Assembly (NCBI GenBank): GCA_030710605.1
Contig: CP092870.1
Span: 11,923,408-11,987,407 of the forward strand
Reading direction: 5' to 3'
Length of the DNA stretch: 64,000 nucleotides
DNA from: Cordylochernes scorpioides
Taxonomy: Eukaryota > Arthropoda > Arachnida > Pseudoscorpiones > Chernetidae
The position numbers and the translations under genes were made by a program. Under the pieces are notes generated by a model that saw only the letters and a program-made list of their open reading frames with translations, made no database searches and was not told the DNA's origin. Positions 24,401 to 29,869 of this stretch are shown here, in pieces. The first letter of the stretch is position 1; each line of letters starts with the position of its first letter.

Positions 24401-27400
24401 TCTGCTACATAGAATAATTTACTTGAAATACATAAATTTGATTAAATTAATTAAGACTCTTCGAGAAGAACTTCAGGTCCTCTATACACCAATACCTCGC
24501 TTTGCGTCGTTTCGTTTTGCGTTTTTTTCGAAGTTGCGTCGCTGCTTAATTTTTATTATTTTTTTCCCTAAAATATGGCAACACCTTTGCTTTTGATTGC
24601 GCCTTCACATATTTTCACTTTGCGTCGTGTTTTTTTGGAACGTAACCCCGATGCAAAGCGAGGTATGGGTGTAATTACTATTCTTAAAATAGGAACTATG
24701 CAAAAGTCTGGCTTTGGTTGACGTTAAGTATCTCTCCTGACGTAGATTACTGCAACCAGCCCACCGATAAGGCTTCCACGATAAGATTTGCCTTCATCTA
24801 TCGCCTTCTAAATGACAACCTATATAAAATGGTCGCAGAATCTTTTAAAGAAATTCTAGAGTTCAATCAATCTATTAAAATAACGTAATTTGAAATTCTA
24901 TACAGTTTTAGAAGCGTTTTGATTAACATAGCGTAAACACTGGCAATCGTCCTTGGCTATAGGTCAAGTTCGATTGAGGTCAAGGTCGATAAATGATAAC
25001 CCTTCTCCCAATGTAAATACGGACCTATATGGACAGTCAGTGTAGAGACGTCACTTAGTGCATAAACTTCCCTTCAAAGACTATGTAAGCCGACGCTCAG
25101 TGTAAAGAAAATACCCTTCAATGACCCATAGACCAGGCACATTCTAGTGTAGAGACTGCTCTACATGGACTATATAGACCCACTGCTCCGTGTAAACACG
25201 ACCCTTAAATCACCCCATAGACCAGCCATGTTTTAATGCAGAGACTGCTCTACATGGTCTGTTTAGACCCGGCGCTCCGTGTAAACACGACCATTCAATG
25301 ACCCCATAGACTAGCTACGTTCTAGTGTAGAGACTGCTCTACATGGACTATATAGACCCACTGCTCCGTGTAAACAGGACCCTTCAATGAATCACAGACC
25401 AGCTACGTTCTAGTGTAGAGACTGTTCTACATGGACTATATAGACCCACTGCTCCGTGTAAACACGACCCTTCAATGAATCACAGACCAGCTACGTTCTA
25501 GTGTAGAGACTGTTCTACATGGACTATATATACCCACCGCTCCGTGTAAACACGACCCTTCAATGATTCATAGAACAGCCACGTTCTAATGTAGAGACTG
25601 TTCTACACGGACTATATAGACCCGCCGTTCCGTGTAAACACGACCCTTCAATGACTCATAGACCAGCTACGTTCTAGTGTATTGACTGTTCTACATGGAC
25701 TATATAGACCCACCGCTCCGTGTGAACACGATCCTTCAATGACTCATAGGCCAGCTACGTTCTAGTGTGTAGATACTGTTCTACATGGACTATATAGACC
25801 TACCGCTCCGTGTAAACACGACCCTTCAATGACTCATAGACCAGCTACGTTCTAGTGTATTGACTGTTCTACATGGACTATATAGACCCACCGCTCCGTG
25901 TGAACACGATCCTTCAATGACTCATAGGCCAGCTACGTTCTAGTGTGTAGATACTGTTCTACATGGACTATATAGACCTACCGCTCCGTGTAAACACGAC
26001 CCTTCAATGACTCATAGACCAGCTACGTTCTAGTGTAGAGACTGTTCTACATGGACTATATAGACCCACCGCTCCGTGTAAACACGACCCTTCAATGACT
26101 CATAGACCAGCTACGTTCTAGTGTAGAGACTGTTCTACATGGACTATATAGACCCACCGCTCCGCGCGCGTGTAAACACGACCCTTCAATGAATCATAGA
26201 CCAGCTACGTTCTAGTGTAGAGACTGTTCTACATGGACTATATAGACCCACCGCTCCGCGCGCGTGTAAACACGACCCTTCAATGAATCATAGACCAGCT
26301 ACGTTCTAGTGTAGAGACTGTTCTACATGGACTATATAGACCCACCGCTCCGCGCGCGTGTAAACACGACCCTTCAATGACCCCATATACTAGCTACGTT
26401 CTAGTGTAGAGACTGTTCTACATGGACTATATAGACCCACCGCTCCGCGCGCGTGTAAACACGACCCTTCAATGAATCATAGACCAGCTACGTTCTAGTG
26501 TAGAGACTGTTCTACATGGACTATATAGACCCACCGCTCCGCGCGCGTGTAAACACGACCCTTCAATGAATCATAGACCAGCTACGTTCTAGTGTAGAGA
26601 CTGTTCTACATGGACTATATAGACCCACCGCTCCGCGCGCGTGTAAACACGACCCTTCAATGACCCCATATACTAGCTACGTTCTAGTGTAGAGACTGTT
26701 CTACATGGACTATATAGACCCACCGCTCCGCGCGCGTGTAAACACGACCCTTCAATGAATCATAGACCAGCTACGTTCTAGTGTAGAGACTGTTCTACAT
26801 GGACTATATAGACCCACCGCTCCGCGCGCGTGTAAACACGACCCTTCAATGAATCATAGACCAGCTACGTTCTAGTGTAGAGACTGTTCTACATGGACTA
26901 TATAGACCCACCGCTCCGCGCGCGTGTAAACACGACCCTTCAATGACCCCATATACTAGCTACGTTCTAGTGTAGAGACTGTTCTACATGGACTATATAG
27001 ACCCACCGCTCCGCGCGCGTGTAAACACGACCCTTCAATGAATCATAGACCAGCTACGTTCTAGTGTAGAGACTGTTCTACATGGACTATATAGACCCAC
27101 CGCTCCGCGCGCGTGTAAACACGACCCTTCAATGAATCATAGACCAGCTAAGTTCTAGTGTAGAGACTGTTCTACATGGACTATATAGACCTACCGCTCC
27201 GTGTAAACACGACTCTCCAATGACCCCATAGAACAGCCACGTTCTAATGTTGAGACTGTTCTACACGGACTATATAGACCCGCCGTTCCGTGTAAACACG
27301 ACCCTTCATTGACCGTAAAAACCCAATGCGCTCAGTGTAAGAAGGCCTTTCAAGGACGGTATAATCCTGCACCGCTTAAATGTAAGGATGACCCTTTAAG

Positions 27401-27598
27401 GATTTTACAGACGCGACGCGCTCATGTAGGGACGGAACTTCAAGGGTAATGTAGACACACCCCTCATTGTAGAGCAGACCCTATAAGGACCTTGTCGACG
27501 CACTGGGTAACCGCTGGACTGTTGTTGCAGTGGTGGACGGCGTCTACAGGCTTGGCTCACCCCAGTGCGAAGACTCGACGGACAATGAAGAATTGTAG
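2719..27598 (+). CDS. Large lipid transfer protein (vitellogenin/apolipophorin family), 5' incomplete, spliced
   Basis: Chained exons are 2719-2910, 2963-3112, 4095-4218, 4467-4666, 7419-7636, 8395-8574, 13821-14143, 14198-16062, 19234-19258, 20569-20639, 22962-23250 and 27531-27598. All junctions are GT-AG and every phase matches, giving about 1,234 codons and a stop. Residues 1-222 resemble the end of the helical lipovitellin/LPD_N domain: paired cysteines, a conserved-looking LQAIKILKDTG step, NELRLAAQI, then a VYMDLVGRYPQNLFE stretch like the family's 'ldlfG-s-NlfE' block. The following part is beta-rich, as in DUF1943 and later apolipoprotein sheets. Family members are secreted carriers of lipid, or yolk precursors. 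Two oddities: the stretch normally found between NLFE and the exon at 7419 (about 100 residues) was not found, and no von Willebrand type D domain is visible at the C-terminus. Whether it is a vitellogenin or an apolipophorin cannot be decided here. Confidence 0.8.
2963..3112 (+). CDS. Lipid transfer protein exon 2
   Basis: Fifty codons from VVTALQAIKILKDTG to GAESCAKE, acceptor CATGTACAG, donor GAG|GTAAGC. The 'A-L-A/K-I-L-K-D-T-G' helix and the LPLNVRQMALMAG block correspond to the superhelical repeat of the LPD_N family (known pattern: alkalgNiG, then plevRvaAl). Phase 0 to phase 0. Confidence 0.82.
3158..3332. mobile_element. pogo/Tigger-like miniature element
   Basis: Terminal inverted repeats CAGTAGAACCTC at both ends, flanked by TA (3156-3157 and 3333-3334). 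No coding capacity. A TA target and a CAG-Y-A/G-ACCT terminus are typical of pogo/Tigger-derived miniature elements. Confidence 0.75.
3536..4063. repeat. 66 bp minisatellite, about 8 units
   Basis: GTAGGTCACT starts units at 3611, 3677, 3743, 3809, 3875, 3941 and 4007, exactly 66 bp apart, with partial units on each side. The minus strand is open through the array because 66 is 22 codons. The first and penultimate units share a variant (GACCTRTTGGATTAGATG), a sign of unequal exchange. Confidence 0.95.
4095..4218 (+). CDS. Lipid transfer protein exon 3
   Basis: Reads VVEGCINIYGNRSEPNELRL and then AAQIISLRCMRM. The pattern 'iy-n-sE-nELRiaA' is characteristic of the LPD_N helical region. Acceptor GTGTGGCAG; donor A|GTAGGT leaves one base, which the next exon completes. 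Confidence 0.82.
4219..4466. other. Short intron carrying a tRNA-Glu-like SINE
   Basis: A 248 bp intron. About 90 bp on the minus strand (4345-4434) is tRNA-derived; the rest shows nothing recognisable. Confidence 0.7.
4345..4434 (-). mobile_element. tRNA-derived SINE fragment (Glu-like)
   Basis: Read on the minus strand it has an A-box-like GGAAGGATGGTCTAAAC, an anticodon-loop-like TTTTCGA (TTC would be Glu) and a B-box-like GGATCGAATCCC, followed by a T-run. The anticodon stem does not pair properly, so it is not a working tRNA. Confidence 0.5.
4467..4666 (+). CDS. Lipid transfer protein exon 4
   Basis: Two hundred bases after acceptor AATGTGCGCAG. Reads NLEDLRRREILQDNLPQRV, then LNSEMLGMGLELRREKLG, then VYMDLVGRYPQNLFE. 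The last block matches the family's 'lTldlfG-s-NlfE' strand entering the beta domains. The donor is GAG|GTATGT at 4667. This same junction is repeated downstream as a 30 bp array. Confidence 0.8.
4661..5815. repeat. 30 bp minisatellite made of the exon-4 splice donor
   Basis: The unit is GTTGAGGTAT-GTACTATGGC-CCTGTGTCTG. It begins with the real exon end (TTTGAG|GTATGT at 4661) and repeats every 30 bp to 5771; a last degenerate copy at 5801 has GCAT in place of GTAT. All 38 copies keep GAG|GTATGT. Units with ACTG instead of CCTG occur at 4801, 4921, 5011, 5101, 5191, 5401 and 5761, partly every 90 bp, so three-unit blocks were copied. The array is open in several + frames (10 codons per unit), which is not evidence of coding. 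Confidence 0.95.
5816..6450. other. Intron, unassigned
   Basis: AT-rich, no acceptor-exon combination and no element recognised. A minus-strand open frame around 5823-6197 has no family resemblance and lies in intron DNA. The part of the lipid transfer protein expected between exons 4 and 5 would have to lie between here and 7418 but was not found. Confidence 0.5.
6451..6515 (-). pseudogene. U6 snRNA pseudogene fragment
   Basis: On the minus strand the stretch contains ACAGAGA followed by ATTAGCATGG, CCCC, GTGCAAG and CACGC in the order and spacing of U6 snRNA (ACAGAGA box, AGC region, then the GCGCAAGGATGACACGC part). Several substitutions and loss of both ends show it is a retro-copied fragment. 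It lies within the fourth intron of the lipid transfer gene. Confidence 0.65.
6530..7085. repeat. Unclassified GC-richer repeat block with recurring GTAGGATATCTGG
   Basis: GTAGGATATCTGG occurs at about 6547, 6985 and 7071, with a shorter version at 7359. Around 6932-7083 two copies of roughly 85 bp (GCATGC.GG.TT.TGGACC, GGTCTGGGTGGCCACT) follow each other. It looks like a decayed transposable element; neither strand gives a known protein. Confidence 0.45.
7419..7636 (+). CDS. Lipid transfer protein exon 5
   Basis: Acceptor TTGCACTGCAG, then LEMPPDAPPRATVFGRKLSP and VSVLRPCISGDMMQLAASG, ending LQKP with donor CCCAG|GTAGAC in phase 2. The 'p-i-v-i-G-m-vda...G-++' run is what the beta-sheet DUF1943 region of apolipophorins looks like. 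It is in phase with exons 4 and 6. Confidence 0.75.
7637..8394. other. Intron, unassigned
   Basis: A 758 bp intron, moderately GC-rich near 7735-7935 and 8100-8220. An open frame of about 64 codons (7737-7931) is rich in Arg, Ser and Gln without family resemblance. Exons 5 and 6 splice in phase without it. Confidence 0.45.
8395..8574 (+). CDS. Lipid transfer protein exon 6
   Basis: Acceptor GGGCTGGCGCAG, then (R)LDATLQISLGLQSGRPKIR and CLLHMDRSGLRLGLDGHEG, ending QLT with donor TTAC|GTAAGT. One base completes the Arg codon of exon 5 and two bases are left for exon 7. Amphipathic beta strands, as expected for this part of the family. Confidence 0.75.
9605..9640 (+). other. Hammerhead-like motif (variant core)
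   Basis: CTGTAGA, then a perfect five-base hairpin (GGACT/AGTCC), then GAAAGCTTGA and AATAAA. The arrangement matches CTGANGA-stem II-GAAA of hammerhead ribozymes except for T at the invariant A position, so catalysis is doubtful. A related copy lies at 47008-47040, with shared downstream text AAGAAACTTARCCCTGGA. Confidence 0.4.
10125..10250 (-). mobile_element. Helitron-like 3' terminus
   Basis: Read on the minus strand it ends GGGCGTTGCCCGGGTCATTC then GGCTAGT, i.e. a GC hairpin followed by CTAG and T, the form of Helitron 3' ends. The inner part (AATAAAAACATTCAATCGGG) matches 37325-37350 on the + strand, so two copies of one family are present. Confidence 0.5.
10258..10404. repeat. Inverted repeat of about 30 bp
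   Basis: TAAATAAATGCATATATTAG near 10260 returns inverted near 10400, with TTAATAACTA included, around a loop of roughly 85 bp. Function unknown; next to a Helitron-like end. Confidence 0.6.
11811..12022. mobile_element. Tc1-like MITE (CTCATGGACAAAACTT family), copy 1
   Basis: Begins CACTCATGGACAAAACTTAA and ends with a decayed CTTCCTTAAGTTTT. The inner text (CTTGGTTATCT, TCTTCAATAAAGGTCACTG) is shared with the better copy at 39501-39708. No coding capacity. Confidence 0.65.
12121..12485 (-). mobile_element. LINE 3' end, copy 1
   Basis: On the minus strand this is the same roughly 365 bp sequence as 47823-48200 (+), including GCCGGTCCCAAGC.CGGATG, CTAATCCAGGGATACAG and a 3' tail GAGTGGAG.TAAGAAAG. 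A variable 5' end and a conserved 3' tail indicate 5'-truncated non-LTR insertions. Confidence 0.6.
12614..13345. repeat. Fold-back pair with AT-rich spacer
   Basis: The stretch at 12655-12725 (AAGCCCTTCATCAGTTA, then CCCCACAATGAGTTTCTTTT) returns inverted at 13255-13345 (AAAAGAAACTCATTGTGG, AACCCTTCTTCAGTTAAC). Each arm carries a ribozyme-like motif (CTGATGA with GAAA on the minus strand at 12645-12679). Confidence 0.7.
12645..12679 (-). other. Hammerhead-like motif with intact CTGATGA and GAAA
   Basis: Minus strand: CTGATGA, then AGGGCTTACTC (GGG can pair with CTC), then GAAAGCTTCC and, further on, AATAAA. Order and lengths fit the hammerhead core, but the hairpin is weak and a cleavage triplet with stem I was not established. 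Confidence 0.4.
13821..14143 (+). CDS. Lipid transfer protein exon 7
   Basis: Acceptor GTGGGTTTCAG. One base completes a Thr codon begun in exon 6, then HRREITDVNGRVYDPDRI, an acidic/serine run (DDDQDISEEEDEESCSSS), and a beta-rich section to LTLMS. The open frame continues past 14143, but a good donor (CAG|GTAGGT) and an acceptor (GGTGCACAG) bracket 54 bp that would add a cysteine-rich hydrophobic insert, so I treat it as an intron; other introns here are 52-54 bp. Confidence 0.75.
14144..14197 (+). other. Probable 54 bp in-frame intron
   Basis: GTAGGT...GCACAG, length divisible by three and free of stops. Retention would insert 18 residues rich in Cys, Phe and Trp. Removal joins LTLMS to EDHLTALEG. 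cDNA would decide; retained forms would stay in frame. Confidence 0.6.
14198..16062 (+). CDS. Lipid transfer protein exon 8 (main beta-rich exon)
   Basis: A 1,865 bp exon, about 621 codons, ending CCTGTTGCAAAG|GTAAGT. It is a succession of amphipathic beta strands (for example LRWKDKEILVLHTIR, RLKLSSNGRHLRLI-like strings), as in apolipophorin/apoB lipid-binding sheets. RRKR followed by Asp at 14581-14592 fits the furin rule R-x-K/R-R; insect apolipophorin precursors are cut at such a site, though usually nearer the N-terminus. The 3' half becomes markedly GC-rich. Cys pairs occur near DRCRHQEC and CGASQTDC. Confidence 0.8.
16790..17420 (+). pseudogene. Penelope-like element fragment (GIY-YIG endonuclease part)
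   Basis: Near 16950-17010 the + strand reads IPYVSKTDVVYIGKTGRSF, the start of a GIY-YIG domain as found at the end of Penelope-like element polyproteins (known form: VYIGqTGRsF). After the inserted hAT element the text resumes with HHWNIKTKYQRGLLESLVSY, resembling the end of that ORF. Stops and frameshifts show decay. Confidence 0.45.
17096..17297. mobile_element. hAT miniature element
   Basis: Ends CAGAGGTCGGCAAC and GTTGGCGACCCCTG are imperfect inverted repeats of hAT type. The flanks CTCTATGC (17088-17095) and CCCTATGC (17298-17305) form an 8 bp target duplication with one mismatch. Internal GCTCGCGAGC next to the right end. No ORF. Confidence 0.8.
17905..19150. repeat. 19 bp minisatellite with a 234 bp duplication
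   Basis: The unit is about AACAATGGTGTAACCTTGG (19 bp) and repeats over some 1.2 kb with substitutions. From about 18590 a diverged block is duplicated at a distance of 234 bp (TGGTGTGRTC at 18591 and 18825). The array ends roughly 85 bp before the 25 bp exon at 19234. Long minus-strand open frames here are array artefacts. Confidence 0.92.
19234..19258 (+). CDS. Lipid transfer protein exon 9 (25 bp micro-exon)
   Basis: Acceptor TTTCTGTGTGTCCAG, then AGDGEETE plus one base, then donor GTGAGT. Starts in phase 0, as exon 8 requires, and leaves one base that exon 10 completes. Very short but with strong sites on both sides. Confidence 0.65.
19259..20568. other. Intron, unassigned
   Basis: AT-rich. 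A GC-richer block at about 19780-19980 may be a decayed element. No exon or element is recognised. Confidence 0.5.
20569..20639 (+). CDS. Lipid transfer protein exon 10
   Basis: Reads (A)DREMEVCLVTPNLSTQTYN then LLNK, donor AAG|GTACGT. The acceptor is GTGTGCAGCAG, a NAGNAG tandem: either AG keeps the frame, adding or dropping one Ala. Confidence 0.7.
21046..22299 (-). mobile_element. mariner-like element, decayed
   Basis: About 1.25 kb flanked by TA (21044-21045, 22300-22301). The ends share inverted repeats (CGAGGGTAAGATGAAAACTT with CAAAGATATGGTGAACATTT, both then CTCGGCCT). Confidence 0.8.
21180..22054 (-). pseudogene. mariner transposase pseudogene
   Basis: In three frames on the minus strand: an N-terminal helix-turn-helix part (22054-21854, with LTVKKWAAEFKRGATSLEDD and PREGR), a middle part, and a C-terminal piece with YSTDLTPSDFPLFPHL, which corresponds to the region of the third catalytic Asp. 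Frameshifts and stops between the pieces mean no functional enzyme. Confidence 0.75.
22383..22565. repeat. Palindromic fold-back element
   Basis: Left arm ATCATAAGATGCCGCAACTC...TAGCTAACTAAAACGT and right arm ACGTTTTAGTTAGCTGAAGA...GGGGCATCTTATGAT are inverted copies meeting near 22474. Each arm carries a ribozyme-like motif: the left (minus strand) keeps GGGCTTGCCC-GAAA, the right keeps CTGAAGA. Confidence 0.85.
22708..22868. repeat. Palindromic fold-back element (TTCTACTGTCC family)
   Basis: Arms GAAAACACCAAAACGCGAA...AAACTTCTACTGTCC and their inverse. The tip GCAGTAAGGACAGTAGAAG recurs at 49340, 49377, 50080, 50460, 54440, 55880 and 59350, defining a family of palindromes. Confidence 0.85.
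22962..23250 (+). CDS. Lipid transfer protein exon 11
   Basis: After acceptor GTATGTTCCAG: DKKATNYSMIDLDSYMKAI, then EYWKEVQELAKELGEMW, KLFNHLLSLLRQKACTDLHL and CLQ, donor CAAG|GTAACC. It is helical and charged with two Cys near the end; no vWD motif. Phase 0 in, one base out. An in-frame stop at 22941 forces the exon to start after that point. Confidence 0.7.
23325..23375 (-). other. Ribozyme-like motif, decayed
   Basis: Minus strand CTGTAGA, then AGATATCCGAAGCCT, then GAAAGCTCGAG and AATAAAGATTCCC. Same module order as at 9605, 34563, 36335 and 47008. Confidence 0.35.
23410..23596. mobile_element. pogo-like miniature element A
   Basis: Begins CAGTTAAACCTGT and ends with its inverse (ACAGGTTTAACTG), flanked by TA. 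The inner TATAGCGCC.. motifs are GC-rich. Confidence 0.75.
23625..23905 (+). repeat. 280 bp repeat, copy 1
   Basis: Starts CCTGACCACGAGCACATG, contains CGCCATCTAGTG, CTTGATAAATCAAG (a perfect inverted repeat), CGAACGCGTTTCG and TGGTCCCAGAG. The inverse of the sequence at 53636-53930. It lies between two pogo-like miniature elements. Class unknown. Confidence 0.8.
23909..24024. mobile_element. pogo-like miniature element B
   Basis: Same termini as element A (CAGTTAAACCTGTCTATAGC and its inverse at 24005-24024) but shorter. The left flank lacks a clear TA. Confidence 0.65.
24487..24671. mobile_element. pogo/Tigger-like miniature element
   Basis: TA-flanked, ends CACCAATACCTCGCTTTGCG and the inverse of CACCCATACCTCGCTTTGC. 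No coding capacity. Confidence 0.75.
25030..27320. repeat. 88/94 bp intronic satellite with higher-order structure
   Basis: The unit reads AGACTGTTCTACATGGACTA, TATAGACCCACCGCTCCG, TGTAAACACGACCCTTCAAT, then CATAGACCAGCTACGTTCTA. From about 26160 to 27120 each unit has an extra CGCGCG, making it 94 bp, and units follow an ABB' rule in which every third has CCCCATATACTAG instead of AATCATAGACCAG (about 26372, 26655, 26937): a 282 bp higher-order repeat. Between 25680 and 26000 a two-unit block is repeated instead. Edges are more diverged, as in satellites kept even by unequal exchange. Confidence 0.95.
27531..27598 (+). CDS. Lipid transfer protein last exon
   Basis: Strong acceptor GGACTGTTGTTGCAG. 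Two bases complete the codon left by exon 11, then VDGVYRLGSPQCEDSTDNEE, Leu and stop TAG (27596-27598). The reading frame follows from phase alone. A poly-A signal lies 74 bp downstream. Confidence 0.6.
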
Positions 27599-27671
27599 CA
27601 CCCCTAGTGTAATATATATAAATGTAGCATCTCTTTCTGACAAAATACCAAGTTGTAATATATTGATTTAT

Positions 27672-27677
27672 AATAAA
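27672..27677 (+). terminator. Poly-A signal for the lipid transfer gene
   Basis: AATAAA 74 bp after the proposed stop codon; the first good signal in that direction. Confidence 0.5.
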
Positions 27678-28130
27678 ACAAGTTGTAATACTGGATGTTG
27701 AACTCGCTATGACCATTTCCCATTGCATTTGTTTGAGTAATAACACCGCCGTTTAGGAAATCTCAAACCAGATTTTTACTTCGCTTCGCCCGTATCTGTT
27801 GTGTAACTGGGTGCTCTTTTTCTTTGGTCCAACAGGTTGACTTTCGTTCCACATTCACACACGTTTTAACCTACAGTAGTTATCGGAACATGTTATAAGG
27901 CTGGGAATGCTTAGAAATAATGTTGTAATGTGTGGAGCCGACACATCGTCGCAACGGTCTCAAACATGCAGTCATGGGCCAGAGTAGAAGCAGCACTAGC
28001 CTGAAGATAAATGAAGACCACACATATAGGAACATGGTTACCTTGGTTTAGAGGGGGCAACACCCGTGAAGGTGAAGTGGACTATGGGAGTCCGCTCTGG
28101 TCAATCGGGCAGCATGGCGACCTGGTTACT
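27678..28130. other. Intergenic, unassigned
   Basis: No gene or element recognised. Confidence 0.5.
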
Positions 28131-28139
28131 ATCTCTTGT

Positions 28140-29050
28140 CTTCTCCCTATACTTAAGGTATTAGCTCCAAAGGTGAAATGTAAGCACTGTAGTAAGATGC
28201 ATAAATAAAAATACAAATTTAAATAGGCAACACGCTTTAAATATAAGAAGAGGGGTCAAACACTGCAACCATCTGCAGGAATAATGAATCCTATCCCGGT
28301 AGGGGACATCATGTGAATCAGCAAATAAATTTCACAGAATTGAAGGTTATGAATAAGAGTTTTAACAAAACATAACATCTATTGGAACATTAACTTGCAG
28401 AGTGAATTGTGTCATAAGTCAACTCCTCTCTGTCCAAATGCTATAGATTTAAAAATAGACGAATACTTCATGAAATTTAAGGTAGACACTGGTAGTGGCC
28501 TAATCTTGATTCCAGAAAGGGAATTCTAAATATTTATCTCACATATGAAAGTTTAAAATTTGGATTCAATGGTAATAACCTATGATGGAACAATTTTACT
28601 AAAATATCCTGGGTGGAATTAATGTCAACGTAAGTTTTCAAGGCAGAACCTCAAGACTTCAAGCAAGTGACCAAGTGAGGGAGAACGTCCTTTTTATGGC
28701 GAGAGTGGATAAATCGGTTGAAAATTTTACATTTAGCCACGAACGAGATACATCGTAAACTTACAAGGCTCAGTTTAGACGTGAGGCTCAAGATTCTAGA
28801 CACAATGACCGAAATGTTAGTGTCTCAAACCGCCAGAAGTTTAGTCCGCAACCCAACTACGAGGAGCTATATGTAGTCTTCAGTCAGCGGGACCAAGATC
28901 ACAGTGACAAGAGGTCCATTGTTAGGTCAGCAGACTGTCAAGGGAAACATCAAGAACTACATGTTCCCTGGAATCTGAAGCTAAAAGGAAAATACACTTC
29001 TGCCCATATTGAACCCATCTCTAAAACGAAGGCCCCCATCGAAATAATTT
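28140..29050 (+). pseudogene. Ty3/gypsy fragment (zinc knuckle and protease)
   Basis: Near 28170-28205 the frame reads KVKCKHCSKMHK, the first half of a gypsy gag/pol zinc knuckle. At 28460-28530 a retropepsin start is seen: FMKFKVDTGSGLILIPE, with the DTG active-site triad. The rest is broken by stops. No LTR was recognised. Confidence 0.55.
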
Positions 29051-29468
29051 AAGGAGATCATGATGTAATATTTTAATGGCGAATAAAATACAGTATTTAT
29101 TATTATTGTGTAATTGTTGTGTGTGTTGGGGGCTTTTTAAATATAAAAGACACCACACTGAGAAGTTTCTGAACATTCCTGGCAGAAGTAACTTCAATCA
29201 CTAGCAAGAAGTAGTTGGGAATATCTCCTGACCAGAATGTAGTATGCATGACTGAAGCTGTTCCAATATTGTGATGTGTAAGGCAAACAACCAATACCTA
29301 ACATTCCCAACATACCTAACATAGTTTTTATATATAACCATAACGAAGGTGTCGACCCATGTGGAGGCTCAGAACACCAAACCCTTCAACCAACCAATAA
29401 ACCAAGAAGGTAATAAACAACTTTATCGTTAATTCCCTAATTCAGACAGAAAATTTATTTTCAGATTT

Positions 29469-29843
29469 CTATTCACATATCGTATAATCAGCAGATGTTG
29501 GGGGAGTTGTTACGGAACAAGTTAACATTGTTTTCATCTTTGCTGGGCAACTTATCATCCACGGTGAGACCGTAGGCCAGCTGGTTCTCTCCAGGGATGT
29601 CCGGGAGGAGGGGATGTCCACGCTCCGGCGCCGCCTCCTGGCCGCCCAGAACACCGCGGCCACCAGCACAGGCACACCCACCACGCCCAGCATGCCCAGG
29701 GTGGCTCCCTCCAGGATGGCGAAGTTCTGCAGCGTCATCTCCGTAGCATCCTCCGGAGTCAGGAGCTTGGAAATGGCTTCCTTCGTGGGAAGGACCGCTA
29801 CACCACCATTGACACAACTCGGTTCGTGGAATATAGAGCAGGG
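29469..29843 (-). CDS. Terminal exon of an unknown single-pass membrane protein
   Basis: GC-rich open frame on the minus strand after an acceptor-like AG (complement of 29844-29845). It begins in the frame giving IFHEPSCVNGGVAVLPTKEA and continues to a hydrophobic span LGMLGVVGVPVLVAAVFW followed at once by five Arg, a classic stop-transfer signal. A tail of about 50 residues rich in Ser, Thr and Met ends at the stop at 29469. So the C-terminus would be cytoplasmic. The short extracellular part with an LP-motif vaguely recalls the membrane-proximal part of CD36-type scavenger receptors, but I do not claim that family. No upstream exon was identified. Confidence 0.45.
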   Translation of the reverse strand, partial: PCSIFHEPSCVNGGVAVLPTKEAISKLLTPEDATEMTLQNFAILEGATLGMLGVVGVPVLVAAVFWAARRRRRSVDIPSSRTSLERTSWPTVSPWMISCPAKMKTMLTCSVTTPPTSADYTICE

Positions 29844-29869
29844 CTAACTGGGGACATGTCTCAGCTAAA

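Larger units (their letters stand above)
23251..27530. other. Last intron of the lipid transfer gene
   Basis: A 4.3 kb intron. It contains two related pogo-like miniature elements around a 280 bp repeat (23410-24024), another pogo-like element (24487-24671), and the 88/94 bp array (25030-27320). Confidence 0.65.

Noticed and set aside
24707-24888. Possible alternative last exon (frame VWLWLTLSISPDVDYC...) in the final intron
   Set aside because: Phase would fit exon 11, but the acceptor is weak (AACTATGCAAAAG) and about 60 open codons in this composition can arise by chance.
25030-27320. CRISPR-like appearance of regular repeats
   Set aside because: Units are head-to-tail without unique spacers, and the context is an animal intron.
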